A stretch of 64,000 nt of DNA from Ashinkailepas kermadecensis. Lineage: Eukaryota > Arthropoda > Thecostraca > Neolepadidae. The first letter of the stretch is position 1. Every line of letters starts with the position of its first letter. Positions 13,434 through 25,523 of this stretch are shown here, piece after piece. A model generated the notes under the pieces. It made no database searches. It saw only the letters and a list, made by a program, of their open reading frames with translations, and had not been told where the DNA came from. Both the position numbers and the translations under genes were made by a program. Location of the stretch: contig JAOTOM010002660.1 in assembly GCA_034440615.1 (NCBI GenBank), positions 25,001 to 89,000 of the forward strand, given 5' to 3'.

Positions 13434-13900
13434 CTGCGGAGGTGGCAGAGGGGGAGGGGATGGGGTGGCGGTAGGGGGCTAAACCTCTGAGCGGTGAAGG
13501 ACAGTGGGAACTGGAACGGCTGAGACGGTGGCTGCAATGCCATGTGGTCTTTAACAATTCGCAGTGGACCGACTCCCACCCGGGAATAGTTGTCACACAT
13601 TCCGCTAGACATTGATAGGGCATCGATTAATGCTAGCTGTGATCACCCCATCGAACATTGTTTTCCCTCGTTACCGTACATTGACATTTCACGTTAATGC
13701 CGACACCCAAAACAGTTCTTGCAAAATACCGGATGAGAGCAGCCCACCAATGAGCACCAACTGCACCGTTGCGGACCCTTGCCACTAGCGCAGGTGTCGT
13801 GTGCCGTATAAGGTGGTCCTGGAATCTGCCCGGCTTCTCAAACGCGGTGCATGCGGCTGGGTTGGTAATGAGTGCTGAGTCGTGTGAGGCGCACTCGTGC

Positions 13901-14046
13901 GTGTCAGCACGTGTCAGCACGTGTCAGCACGTGTCAGCACGTGTCAGCACGTGTCAGCACGTGTCAGCACGTGTCAGCACGTGTCAGCACGTGTCAGCAC
14001 GTGTCAGCACGTGTCAGCACGTGTCAGCACGTGTCAGCACGTGTCT
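13901..14046. repeat. 10-bp minisatellite GTGTCAGCAC, about 14 copies
   Basis: Nearly perfect repeats of GTGTCAGCAC. Each junction forms GCACGTGTC, so a CACGTG palindrome occurs every 10 bp. Repetition opens all three plus-strand frames. Confidence 0.97.
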
Positions 14047-14357
14047 CGTGCGTGTCAGCACGCGCCGTTCCGCGGACATTTCGGTGTGTGCGGGATGCGA
14101 TAGGAATCGAAAGCACAGCGGCGGTGACCAAGTGTTGTACATATTTTTATGCATTCATGTTAGGTGACGGCCATGTGCAGCTATTAGTTCTAAGCCACGC
14201 ATGCATATGGAAGTACGCATATGGAAATAATATTAGTGAGAAAACACCTTTGTCCCCTTCTTGCTAATCACAGGCTGTTTTGACTCCCATGTCCACGACC
14301 GGTGAGCTTCTAAAAAGCAGCATAATCAAAGTTTGACTTGCATTTCTCATTTTTCAG

Positions 14358-14500
14358 TGGCGGACGCTCCCGGCGCCTCAGCCAGCCATTGGGGCTACCC
14401 CGTCGTTGTTGACGATTTGGATGAAGCCACGCTCAGAGATAAGCCGGAGGCTGTGGTTCATCGAAGCTTGCGCCATGCCTGGCTGAAATGTTTTACCATG
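14358..14500 (+). CDS. Weak candidate exon
   Basis: An acceptor (CATTTCTCATTTTTCAG, ending 14357) is followed by an open frame with an acidic stretch (VVVDDLDEA) and coding-like composition. The frame runs into the 20-bp minisatellite. No donor is convincing, so the right end is arbitrary. Not recognised. Confidence 0.2.
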
Positions 14501-14504
14501 GTGC

Positions 14505-14592
14505 TGCTTGGTGTACCATGGTGCTGTTTGGTGTATCATGGTGCTGTTTGGTGTACCATGGTGCTGTTTGGTGTACCATGGTGCTGTTTGTG
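14505..14592. repeat. 20-bp tandem repeat, ~4.4 copies
   Basis: The unit is ACCATGGTGCTGTTTGGTGT with one T/C variant, at 14513-14592. Confidence 0.93.
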
Positions 14593-15529
14593 CGCTCCAG
14601 AAACTGTTGCACTAATGCATTGCAATAACGCATACACTGTAGGATATCCATTTACCGGAACGGAGAAAGAGAACTGTGTTTGCTCCTGCATTAAAGCAAA
14701 ATTGAATGATATGTCATGCCACCCGTGACAGCATGTGCTTCAACATGTGATGGCCTGGTGGTGTCTGCTATGCTGTAGATGACAGGCTGTACACTTTTCA
14801 CGTCTGGGCATGTAAGGCGATTGATTCTAATCTAAGTATGCATAGATAAGTATACATATGGCAGGAATTCTATGCAGAAAAAGCGCATTTGTCCCCTCGC
14901 CGCGATCAGTTTCGAAATGTTCCACCCCTGGTCCCTGACTTTCCAGAACATTCAGGTTGGTGTCTACAAATACACAAGACCAGGGGAAGTTTTTATCTTG
15001 TGGCCCCAACGGGCCGCGTCCGCATCTAATTTTGTTGATATCCGAAAGATTTTGATACTGTAAGATACGCAAACGGCTGTATTATTACCCCCGTATAATG
15101 ACGTTTCAATTATGACCCTGATTTTTTAGAGCAAATAACCAGCTTGTGTCAACAAACACGGCAAGACCAGGGTAAGGTTGAGTCTTGTAATGCCCAAGTA
15201 TGTACTAGTTTATATTATGCCCCAATGACGCTTACACTGTAAGAGAGTAAGCTGAATATAGCTGTACCATAACGTGACAGGCCAATTTTTTTCTGCTGTA
15301 AATTTAATAGCTGAGAAAATAATAGGTTTGTGTTGATACGTACGCAACACTGTATTTATTTAGGACAATCTGTATTTAGTACAAGCTGCTGTGCTGTTGT
15401 GTGTATGTGCACACACAATGTTGATCGTATTCCGGTGTTTGTATTGCTGTTTGATAGCCAGAAAAAGCTGTGTATATTTATAATAGCGCAATATAATAGT
15501 TCATTCTATTTCCGTATCTTAACCTATAG
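14593..15529. other. No recognisable gene
   Basis: AT-rich unique-looking sequence. Two loosely similar segments near 14960-15010 and 15140-15185 both contain ACAAGACCAGGG(T/G)AAG after a GTGTC(T/A)ACAAA phrase, hinting at an old duplicated element. Confidence 0.35.
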
Positions 15530-15713
15530 ACAAGCATTTCAGAGACCGTCGCACTCAACTACCGTAGCAGTAGTTACTACAGCTGCCACTGGTGCCGCTA
15601 GTAGTCCAGCTGGCCACCGTCGATCCGTATCGAACCAATTTAGACGCGCTCATCCCAGTTTGACGACAATTGATGATAAGAGGCGAATGATGACACTTGA
15701 CACAAATACATAG
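15530..15713 (+). CDS. Candidate terminal coding exon
   Basis: A polypyrimidine-led acceptor (TTCCGTATCTTAACCTATAG) precedes a frame of about 60 codons that ends at TAG 15711-15713. The product is Ser/Thr/Ala-rich and then Arg-rich (SVSNQFRRAHPSLTTIDDKR), like a flexible C-terminal tail. The upstream frame before the acceptor is AT-rich and not protein-like, in keeping with an intron. No partner exon is identified and the protein is not recognised. Confidence 0.33.
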
Positions 15714-16189
15714 GATTTCATCGTTGTCAGGCTACTGCGAACAATCTTGGCTGTACAGTACTATTCATTCACCAACATTATTTTATTTTTGTGCAACTGG
15801 ACGAACTGCCACGGCTTGCTACTTATCACTCAATATATGCTAGTTATCCATTGTTAGCTAACGCAGCTAAAATAACCAAACAGTGACCTATGAAATAAGA
15901 TGACATACTGGAGTTCCATCAGTTGATAATCACAAGGAACTTTGACAAATATCGAAAGGCCAGACAAAAATATGTATTTCCTTTGGTTAATCTCGACAAA
16001 TCAACACTGCATGTCTCCCGATCGATAGTTCAGGAGGATTGGGCACGCCACTGCCAGTCAAACACCTCGGAGTCCTTCAGATCGCGATGGTGCGACCGAG
16101 GTAGAAATAGTCTAGGAGATTCCAGGGTCAGAACATGCGACTCCGGAAATCGCTAATACCGGACAGCAGATCCCGCCAAGGGGAAGGGA
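15714..16189. other. No recognisable feature
   Basis: AT-rich unique-looking DNA leading into the SINE. Confidence 0.35.
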
Positions 16190-16330
16190 TTCGATAGTCT
16201 AGGGGTGAAGTGCACGTCTCTCTACCGAAAATTTGTGGGTTCGAGTCCCACCTGTTGCTATTTTTCACCCGCAATCAATCGGCGTGTGTGATTGTCAAAA
16301 CTATGTGGCAAAGTAGTCTACTGGTCTCAA
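16190..16330 (+). mobile_element. tRNA-derived SINE, copy 1
   Basis: An A-box-like segment (TAGTCTAGGGGTGAAG, ~16196) is followed about 35 bp later by a canonical B box (GGGTTCGAGTCCC at ~16242). A body follows with CACCCGCAATCAATCGGCGT. The same body motif follows the tRNA-like head at 20401, so the two belong to one family with a shared central domain. The head does not need to fold as a functional tRNA. Confidence 0.7.
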
Positions 16331-17140
16331 AGCCAATAGCCAACACCAACCAGGTCAGGTCAGGTCATGTCATTTATGAGCACGTGACTACTCACACTGC
16401 ATACTCCTCTCGTGATTAACCGTGATGCTAAAGGCCTTAAGAAGTACTATAAATTGAACCTCTAGTTCTTGCAGAAACCATGCTTGAGTTTTGTGCCGGG
16501 GTAGGTGCCCTGTACTGTGATCTTGCCCTTGTCTGTGAGTACCACCTATTCCCTCCGGTAAGTGATCTCTTTCCCTGGGACTGTCATATTATGCGAAGAT
16601 TCTCTGGCTGACCAAGGTTCTCTGGCTCGCCAAGGAAGCCAGGTATTCTGCTCAGATTTTCCACGCACCCGGTAACTCACTAAGATAACAGCAGCACACG
16701 GAAAATGTGCACCGTTACGGACTAGGCACACTAGAGTATTACCGTGGGTTCTCGGGCCCTGAGAGATACTGGACTTCAGAAAAACTCCCGGTAAATGCCC
16801 AGGATATAGCACATAACTCTTTACAAACATGGAGAGGATGCAATAACGTACAGAGGCCCTTTCACCCATTCCTCCATTTTGCTTCAGAGACCTCGTAATC
16901 AGATTCGAGCCGGGAGTTCCACGACTGGTATCAAGGAGATTCCCGAATGACCTAGGTGGCCCACCTAGGTCTGGCACTCTGGTGACGTTCAGGGACGCTT
17001 GGAAGAGACAACCAAGCTTACAAAATGTACGGCTCTAAAATGCGTAAGCCGTACAACAGATCAAATGTATGCATCGGTATGTACCGAATGCAATGAAGCA
17101 TTGTTAGCTGAACCATCCTTATGTGTAGCATTTGCCTGAG
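16331..17140. other. No recognisable gene; small palindrome
   Basis: The 9-bp-arm palindrome CCTAGGTGGCCCACCTAGG lies at 16951-16969, just outside a GGCTCGAATCT (B-box-like, minus strand) segment near 16900. A 143-codon minus frame at 16546-16977 crosses it and is not recognised. It could be another tRNA-related repeat. Confidence 0.35.
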
Positions 17141-17208
17141 GATAGATAAAACCAAAAGATAGATAAAACCAAAAGATAGATACAACCAAAAGATAGATAA
17201 AACCAAAA
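17141..17208. repeat. 17-bp tandem repeat, 4 copies
   Basis: The unit GATAGATAAAACCAAAA is repeated four times with one A/C change. Confidence 0.95.
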
Positions 17209-18229
17209 GAACGTGCACATGATGTAATGAAGCACAATTAAATAACGAAATGCATGCTTCTGCTGAAAAAGCACCATCTTTGCACCACGAATGTATAGGC
17301 ATGTACAGTGAGCACATATTGCAGATACGAGCGCACCGGTACGCCCAACAATTGAACGTTCAGCCTTGAAATGTCCAACGGTGATCACGCTAATGGTCAT
17401 ATAATGCCGTAATTGGATGCCATGAATTTAGCCAGCCGCATGGCCCGGTTATAGCCTGCATGTCTCGTGGCCTTGATGCATGCCGTTTGGCACGTGCACC
17501 TGCGCTCATGTTCAACGAAATCGGCTATGGAGCGGGCAGGAGGCGTGGTGAACACACCAAATGCGATTTCAAAGCGCCCGTTTTCCCGAGCAGGGCGCTG
17601 ACCGCGACTGGTGAACGCGAAGAGAGCGCTGCACCTGGAGCGGCCCGGTCAGCTGCTGCACCGGCTGACCAGCTGGCCAGCTGTGGTAGCTGCGGCAGCG
17701 CGTGTTGACCACCGCGGGCGGTCAGACCACCCGTTGGCGTTGCGTGATCTCGGATCTGCCGGCTAGAATCTGAGATCGTGTGTGTGCGTGGGAAGGGGAG
17801 AATTATTCTGAGATACCAAAACATTACCCACTCCCCTCAGTAGTCGTGTGTGGAGAACTACGCCGAGCGGTGTTCCGCTACGCACGGAGGCAGAGGCGAG
17901 GCGGTACGGCTGCAAACGCTTCCAGAGTGTTGTCTATGGCGCCCCATGTCAGGAAGCGTGCGCCGTAAACATGACATAATCGGCGGCTATCTCCAGAACT
18001 GCCAGCAGCCTGTGCTCTCTCTCGATATATCTGGTGAAGGATTGGCCGCCGGCCGGCTGTTGCAGCCGTCGCTGTGGCTCGCATATCAGACTGGCTGCCG
18101 GCCGTGAAGGGCTGCCGGCCGTGAAGGGCTGCCGGCCGTGGAGGGCCGCCGGCCGTGGAGGGCCGCCGGCCGGTGGGGTCTGGCCACGCCTAGTTGCCAG
18201 GCGCTGCCAGACTGGCCGTGCGCCACTGT
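17209..18229. other. Unannotated; GC rises from 17560
   Basis: The left part is AT-mixed and the right part GC-rich. Around 18100-18180 the phrase CTGCCGGCCGTGAAGGG is repeated four times with drift, the start of the following GC-rich minisatellite. No exon is convincing. Confidence 0.35.
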
Positions 18230-18650
18230 CTGCCGCCTTGTGCCGGCCGTGGCGCCAGCTGTGTCGGCCGTGGCACCAGCTGTGCCGGCCATGGCGCCAG
18301 CTGTGCCGGCCATGGCGCCAGCTGTGTCAGCTGTGCCGGCGGTGCCAGCTGTGCCGGCTGTGGCGCCTGCTGTGCCAGGTGCCAGCTGTGCCAGGTGCCA
18401 GTTGTGCCGGCCGTGGCGCCAGCTGTGCCGGCCGTGGCGCCAGTTGTGTCGGCCGTGGCGCCAGCTGTGCCGGCCGTGGCGACAGCTGTGCCGGCCCAGT
18501 GGCTGCCTTGTGTGCCGTGCGCTGCTGGCGCCAGCTGTGCCGGCCGTGGCGACAGCTGTGCCGGCCGTCGCGCCAGCTGTGCCGGCCGTCGCGCCAGCTG
18601 TGCCGGCCGTCGCGCCAGTTGTGTCGGCCGTGGCGCCAGTTTGACCGGCC
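18230..18650. repeat. Degenerate ~21-bp GC-rich minisatellite
   Basis: Variable units built on TGTGCCGGCCGTGGCGCCAG, with insertions and deletions (18320-18410) and an interruption at 18490-18530. Long Ala/Val/Pro frames across it follow from the repetition. Confidence 0.9.
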
Positions 18651-18802
18651 GGCCGGGCGGCGGCCAGGGTCAGCTGGGAGCCACACGGGCCGCTGTTTGC
18701 CGGCCATTCCGAGTGTCTCCCGACCGGCCTCGGCCAGGTCAGGGACGCCGCCCAACCACCCGCGCGCGGGGGCAGAACCGGAGCAGCGGGCCGTCACACA
18801 TG

Positions 18803-20283
18803 TGGAGCCACACTGTACCCGGCCGACAGCCACACTGTACCCGGCCGACAGACACACTGTACCCGGCCGACAGTCACATGTACCGGCCGAAGCCACACTG
18901 TACCCGGCCGACAGACACACTGTACCCGGCCGACAGCCACACTGCACCCGGCCGACAGACACATTGTACCCGGCCGACAGTCACACTGTACCCGGCCGAC
19001 AGTCACACTGTACCCGACCGACAGACACACTGTACCCGGCCGACAGACACACTGTACCCGGCCGACAGACACATTGTACCCGGCCAACAGACACACTGTA
19101 CCCGGCCGACAGACACATTGTACCCGGCCGACAGCCACACTGTACCCGGCCGACAGACACACTGTACCCGGCCGACAGCCACACTGCACCCGGCCGACAG
19201 ACACATTGTACCCGGCCGACAGTCACACTGTACCCGGCCGACAGCCACACTGTACCCGGCCGACAGTCACACTGTACCCGGCCGACAGCCACACTGTACC
19301 CGGCCGACAGACACATTGTACTCGGCCAACAGACACATTGTACCCGGCCAACAGACACATTGTACCCGGCCGACAGCCACACTGTACCCGGCCGACAGCC
19401 ACACTGTACCCGGCCGACAGACACACTGCACCCGGCCGACAGACACACTGTACCCGGCCGACAGACACACTGTACCCGGCCGACAGACACATTGTACCCG
19501 GCCGACAGCCACACTGTACCCGGCCGACAGACACATTGTACTCGGCCAACAGACACATTGTACCCGGCCAACAGACACACTGTACCCGGCCAACAGACAC
19601 ACTGTACCCGGCCGACAGACACACTGTACCCGGCCGACAGACACACTGTACCCGGCCGACAGCCACACTGCACCCGGCCGACAGTCACATTGCACACGGC
19701 CAACAGACACACTGTACCCGGCCAACAGACACACTGTACCCGGCCGACAGCCACACTGCACCCGGCCGACAGACACACTGTACCCGGCCGACAGACACAC
19801 TGTACCCGGCCGACAGACACACTGTACCCGGCCGACAGACACATTGTACTCGGCCAACAGACACATTGTACCCGGCCGACAGACACACTGTACCCGGCCA
19901 ACAGACACACTGTACCCGGCCGACAGACACACTGTACCCGGCCAACAGACACACTGTACCCGGCCGACAGCACACTGCACCCGGCCGACAGTCACATTGC
20001 ACACGGCCAACAGACACACTGCACCCGGCCAACAGACACACTGTACCCGGCCGACAGCCACACTGCACCCGGCCGACAGACACACTGTACCCGGCCGACA
20101 GACACACTGTACCCGGCCGACAGACACATTGTACTCGGCCAACAGACACATTGTACCCGGCCAACAGACACACTGTACCCGGCCAACAGACACACTGTAC
20201 CCGGCCGACAGACACACTGTACTCGTCCAACAGACACATTGTACCCGGCCGACAGACACACTGTACCCGGCCGACAGCCAGCA
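18803..20283. repeat. 22-bp minisatellite, about 67 copies
   Basis: The unit is CACTGTACCCGGCCGACAG plus a 3-base variable segment (ACA, CCA or TCA). Since 22 is not a multiple of 3 and the unit has no stop, all three frames on both strands read through for hundreds of codons. Variants GGCCAACAG, CATTGTACTCGG and CACTGCACCC recur in blocks, indicating higher-order duplication of several-unit segments. Confidence 0.97.
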
Positions 20284-20400
20284 GGAGCCGGTGGCTGCCA
20301 CTGGTTGAAGAGAGATAATGGGAGACCCCACAGCGCTTGGTGACATTTCTTTTTTAGCCCGAGATGTAGTGAACACTCCGCAACACATACCTTTCACTTG
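20284..20400. other. Short unique linker
   Basis: Nothing seen between the minisatellite and the SINE. Confidence 0.4.
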
Positions 20401-20600
20401 GGGGACGCGGTAGCTCAGTCGGTAGGATGTTGGAATGTTGATCGCAAGGTTTCGGGTTCGAATCTCGCAACCGGGGCATTGCCGAGTCCACCCGCGACCA
20501 ATCGGCGTGAGAGGTTGGCGACGTTATATGACCTAGCAGTTGAATGCGTCGTAAAAGAACCCAACGTTCTTTTACTTTTATGAACTCCCTGAGCTGGTAC
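20401..20600 (+). mobile_element. tRNA-derived SINE, copy 2
   Basis: The tRNA-like head has an A box (TAGCTCAGTCGGTAGG) and a B box (GGGTTCGAATC) at the usual spacing. It is followed by CACCCGCGACCAATCGGCGT, nearly identical to the motif after the head at 16190. A hairpin-like AAAGAACCCAACGTTCTTTT lies at ~20553-20572. The 3' limit is uncertain. Confidence 0.75.
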
Positions 20601-20869
20601 CGCACGGCATGCTGTCCTACCACAGCCACCATGTTGGTATGCTGAGTCAGGATAATAATGAGGAAGTCTGACAGAGGTGAGCCGTTCAGGACGGTCTCCC
20701 ACCCGTAGCCGGATCTACCCTCATCTGAATTGGAGCCGATTTACGGATCACAGGTGGGGCTGCACGCATGAAACATCGCACCCATGGCGTGATTTACCTT
20801 CTATTTCACTGCTTAGCGGGATGATTATGTATTTCACTGACATGCACAACAAAAAGGCTTTAATGCTTA
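20601..20869. other. Probable SINE 3' part or unique DNA
   Basis: No further signal. The sequence may belong to the SINE body. Confidence 0.3.
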
Positions 20870-21598
20870 TGTTGTATGGGACTTGCGGCCTATGACTTGC
20901 TCAACATCACCTTGTACGTGATTTGCGGCCTTTGACTTGTTCAGCATCACCTTGTACGATCTTGCGGCCTATGACTTACTCAGCATCACCTTGTACGGGA
21001 TTTGCGGCCTTTGACTTGTTCAGCATCACCTTGTAGGATACTTGCGGCCTATGACTTACTCAGCATCACCTTGTACGGGACTTGCTGTGTATGACTTGCT
21101 CAGTATCACCTTGTACGGAACTTGCGACCTATGACTTGCTGAGCATCACCTCGTACGGGACTTGTGGCCTATGACTTGCTCAACATCACCTCGTACGGGA
21201 CTTGCGGCCTTTGACTTGGTCAGCACTACCCTGTACGGGACTTGCGGCGTATGATTTGCTAAGCATCATCTTGTACGGGATGTGCGGCCTATGGCTTGCC
21301 AAGCATCACCTTGTACGGGACTTGCGGCCTATGACCTGCTCAGCATTACCTTGTACGGGACTTGCGGCCTATGACTTGCTCAGCATCACCTAGTACGGGA
21401 CTTGCGGCCTATGACTTGCTCAGCATCACCTCGTACGGGACTTGCGGTCTACGACTTGTTCAGCATCACGATGTACGGGACTTGCGGCCTATGACTTGCT
21501 CAGCATCACCTTGTACGGGACTTGCGGATTATGACTTGCTCAGCATCACCTTGTACGGGAATTTACGGCCTATGACTTATTCAGCATCACCTTGCCAA
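20870..21598. repeat. 40-bp minisatellite, about 18 copies
   Basis: The unit runs TGACTTGCTCAGCATCACCT then TGTACGGGACTTGCGGCCTA. Divergence is higher in the left half. Confidence 0.96.
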
Positions 21599-21929
21599 TC
21601 TCAGTTCAAATGAACGCGGCTTTCATTTGGTGCTCCGGTGCAATTTAGCATGTTTGTGATGCCGCGGCGGTCTTTGTTGCCACGAGGAAGCATGTGCTGT
21701 CGCAGTAGCACTGCTTCCTGAATACTGCAGCGTGGCGTTTGGTGTGCCACTTGTGTCAACAAACAACCAGCATATGGTGCATGTAGGGTTGCTGAGCGAG
21801 CGAGGAAAAGTGCTGAAAGCGCAGGGAAGTCAAATAGTAGTGTGTGCAGTTCAGGGGCATAGCCTTCAGCGTTTATACACCCACTTGCACTCAAACATGC
21901 ATGCAGATAAAAGTGGCTTCAGATTGACC
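21599..21929. other. No recognisable feature
   Basis: Unique-looking DNA between two arrays. An open plus frame continues into the 42-bp array but is not recognised. Confidence 0.35.
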
Positions 21930-22170
21930 CGCTGGCTTGGTGAGGGATCTTCAGCCTTAAGGACATTGACCCCCTGGCTTGGTGAGGGATCTTCAGCCTT
22001 AAGGACATTGACCCCCTGGCTTGGTGAGGGATCTCCAGCCTTAAGGACATTGACCCCCTGGCTTGGTGAGGGATCTCCAGCCTTAAGGACATTGATCCCC
22101 TGGCTTGGTGAGGGATCTCCAGCCTTAAGGACATTGACTCCCTGGCTTGGTGAGGGATCTCCAGCCTTAA
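21930..22170. repeat. 42-bp minisatellite, about 6 copies
   Basis: The unit contains CTGGCTTGGTGAGGGATCT and CAGCCTTAAGGACATTGACC. The 42-bp period preserves one frame, giving a 14-residue repeat (LGEGSSALRTLTPW-like) in a 168-codon frame starting near 21732. Coding is possible but unsupported by splice signals. Confidence 0.93.
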
Positions 22171-22309
22171 GTGCGACAACAGTGCAACCCAGCGTCGTTT
22201 ACAGCTGTTGGAAATATCTAGCCCAACTCAGATTGTAGTGTCTATCTTATCTTTGTACCAAACTAAGATCGACCACATCCGAAATCACCAATGTATCTCG
22301 GTGATCGCG

Positions 22310-22512
22310 GATTTATCTGGGATGACTTTCTGGGGCGACTTTAATTAGTTCTGGGATGACTTTGATTTGATCTGGGATGACATTGATTTGATTTGGGATG
22401 ACTGATTTGATCTGGGAAGGCTTTCATTTCATCTGGGATGGCTTTTATTTGATCTGGGATGACTGCTTTGAATTGGGATGACTTTGGTTTGATCTGGGAT
22501 GTCTTTGACTTT
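22310..22512. repeat. Degenerate ~20-bp repeat (GATCTGGGATGACTTTGATT)
   Basis: About nine drifting copies of the phrase, with length variation. Confidence 0.85.
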
Positions 22513-22669
22513 TGATCTTGCCAACCAATGTAGCGTAGTTAAGCAGAATTCCTAGCTTCTGGCCGTGTATATCGTGAGCATTCGTCGTCATTAGTAGCAT
22601 TTAGCTGTTGTATTCATGAGGTGGAATCACCTTCCCAGCTGCTGCACTTTTACAATCGGGCTCGTTCCA

Positions 22670-23325
22670 CTGCGCGTGCTAGAAAACTGCTCACCAAATC
22701 ATAGTGCTAGATAACTGCTCACCACAGCCTCGTGCTAAAGCCCTGTTCACCACAACCTTGTGCTAGAACACTGATCATCTCAACCTCTTGCTAGAGTGCT
22801 GATCATCACAAACTCGTGCTAGAGCACTGCTCACCACAATCTCGTGCTAGAGCAGTGCTCACCACAACCTCGTGCTAGAGCACTGCTCACCACAACCTCG
22901 TGCTAGAACACTGCTCATCACAACATCGTACTAGAGCACTGCTCACCACAACCTCGTGCTAGAGCAGTGCTCACCACAACCTCGTGCTAGAGCACTGCTC
23001 ACCACAACCTCGTGCTAGAGCAGTGCTCACCACAGCCTCGTGCTAAAGCACTGATCACTACAGCCTCGTGCTAGAACACTGCTCATCACAACCTCGTGCT
23101 AGAACACTGATCATCTCAACCTCTTGCTAGAGTGCTGATCATCACAAACTCGTGCTAGAGCACTGCTCATCACAATCTCGTGCTAGAGCACTGCTCACCA
23201 CAATCTCGTGCTAGAACACTGATCATCTCAACCTCTTGCTAGAGTACTGCTCACCACAACCTCGTGCTAGAGCAGTGCTCACCACAACCTCGTGCTAGAG
23301 CACTGCTCATCACAACCTCATCGCA
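22670..23325. repeat. 28-bp minisatellite, about 23 copies
   Basis: The unit is built on CCTCGTGCTAGAGCACTGCT then CACCACAA. Each unit contains a short dyad (CTAGAGCACTGCT variants). A block of several units is repeated at 22730-22830 and 23040-23150, showing higher-order duplication. Confidence 0.95.
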
Positions 23326-23789
23326 CTGGCGGAGAATTACGGCAGAACTGGAACTGCGGTAAGGTGTTGCAGGAACATTTTAAGCACAGGGTGGTGTGCA
23401 TAGTTGGACCATTTCCTGCATTTATAAGCATGCTATAGAACGTAAAATTAACGTGATGCATCGTGATAAATTTCGTACGGACTATTTTTCCTAAGGAATG
23501 TAATAGTTCGTCCTGGTGTATGCAGGAAAACTCAAACTTTTGCTCATACTGTTGCGGTATTCATGTCTCGGTATCCTGTTGTCTTCCACGTGCCTCGTTG
23601 GTTTTACCTCATGAGTATACGGCCTTCAATGAAATTGAAAGCAACATGTTGCAATTATAACTCTGCTGACTATTCAGTTGCAAACATGAAAACGATGCAC
23701 TGTCAGGACATATTTGCTGTTCTTCACATAAACCACCGAATGTTCCCCCAGAGTTCTGTGAATATCACACCCCATATCTCGAGACAACC
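23326..23789. other. No recognisable feature
   Basis: AT-mixed unique-looking DNA with short unsupported frames. Confidence 0.35.
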
Positions 23790-24425
23790 ACTGCCACAGC
23801 CAGCCCATGCTACTGCCACAGCTAGCTCATATCACTGCCACAGTCAGCCCATGCCACTGCCACAGTCCGCCCATGTTACTGCCACAGCCAGCTCATGCCA
23901 CTGCCACAGTCCGCCCATGTTACTGCCACAGCCAGCTCATGCCACTGCCACATCCAGCCCATACCACTGCCACAGTCAGACCATACCACTGCCACAGTAA
24001 GCCCATACCACTGCCACAACCAGCCCATGTTACTGCCACAGCCAGCCCATACCACTCCCACAGTCCGCCCATACCACTGCCACAGTCCGCCCACACCACT
24101 GCCACAGTCAGACCATACCACTGCCACAGTAAGCCCATACCACTGCCACAAGCAGCCCATGCCATTGCCACAGCCAGCCCACACCACTGCCACAGCCAGC
24201 CCATACCATTGCCACAGTCAGCACATACCACTGACACAGCCAGCCCATACCACTGCCACAGCCAGCTCATATCACTGCCACAGCCAACCCATACCAATGC
24301 CACAACCAGCCCATACCACTGCCACAGTCAGACCATACCACTGCCACAGAAGCCCATACCAATGCCACAACCAGCCCATACCACTGCCACAGCCAGCCCG
24401 TGGCACTGCCACAGCCAGCAAGCGT
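23790..24425. repeat. 22-bp minisatellite, about 29 copies
   Basis: The unit is CCATACCACTGCCACAGCCAG plus one or two bases. Frames rich in His, Pro and Thr are repeat artefacts. Confidence 0.95.
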
Positions 24426-25381
24426 CTGGACATCGCACAGGTATGCTGCTGGGTGTGGAGACATCCTGATCATTGTGGCAGTTGCCTGGAACATCCCCGG
24501 ACAGCTACCTGTAGTGGGGTGCTGGCCGCGCCTCTGCCGGTGTCCTGCTGCCACACACTGTCCTCAGCTGCTGCGTGGCTCCAGCAGTGCTCCGCTGCTG
24601 ACCCTGGTGATGCGTCACGTGCTGACCGGTCGCCACTGACACCGCAACTGGGCCTGTTCAGTGGTGCGAGCCGGCCACAGCACAACTGGGCCGGTCCGGC
24701 GGCGTCCCGGCGCGCCGGCCGAGCCCGCCGCCTCCGCCCACCGAGTCGCCCGGTGGGCGGGGGCGGCCGGCGTCGGCCCGCGCAGCGTGTGGGCGGAGGC
24801 GGCTGTCCCTGGCCGGCGAGCGGGCAGGATGGGTGTTCCGAGTCAGGTCTGGGTGTGCCGGTCGTCAGGGTCAGGTTCGGATACGTAGATAAACGTCGGT
24901 GTATGCTTTCATTTGGAGCTGTATAATAGGCATATCTTCTTATCTGGTTACTTTCACTACATCTGACCGAGGAGGAACACTGAGTTGTGGCAGATTTTTT
25001 GGTGGTGGCAGCCCTCATCGTCGTGAATTTCTGGGTTAGCTACTGATCAGGCATTGCTAGGTGCCACTCTCCCTGACCAGATAGGGAAGGGCGTGTCGGG
25101 CTCATCTGGTCGGGACGGCCTCGGGCGGCCGTTCCTGGAACATGTGTGGGCGGGGACGGAGCTGGAATAAGTGCGCGACCACTGCAGCCAGCCCCCATCC
25201 ATGTGGGCTGCCAGTTTTGGCCCGATACACGCAATGGGAGGTCGAGTGGGGACAAATAAGGGCGGCGGGAGGTCGACTTGAGCCGAAGGTAGGTAATTGA
25301 CATGCGCCTAGAATGATGTATCGATGGTCACCAATATCCCTGATTTGAGCAACAACAGCATCGCTTTGTATTTATACCTAT
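24426..25381. other. GC-rich unique stretch, coding status unclear
   Basis: 24500-24900 is GC-rich and open in several frames on both strands (Pro/Arg/Ala-rich), as expected from composition. No acceptor-donor pair gives a protein-like segment I would trust. It may be a CpG-rich 5' region of a gene. Confidence 0.3.
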
Positions 25382-25523
25382 CACCACCTCAGATCCCGGC
25401 CAGACGGAGCACCCCGCCACCACCTCAGATCCCGGCGAGACGGAGCACCCTGTCACCACCTCAGGTGCCGTGGAGTCGGAGCACCCTGTCACCACCTCAG
25501 GTCCCAGCCAGACGGAGCACTGT
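25382..25523. repeat. 36-bp minisatellite, 4 copies
   Basis: Units of CACCACCTCAGATCCCGGCC then AGACGGAGCACC. The 12-codon period lies in a plus frame open from 25324 to 25827 (167 codons) that continues about 100 codons past the array into non-repetitive sequence. That frame is unrecognised and could be genuine. Confidence 0.9.

Noticed and set aside
18034..20397. Open frames up to 769 codons
   Set aside because: Read-through of the 22-bp and ~21-bp arrays in every frame. Such openness in all frames is a repeat artefact.
20401..20475. Functional tRNA gene
   Set aside because: A and B boxes are present, but the region extends into a SINE body shared with another copy and the acceptor stem is not convincingly paired.
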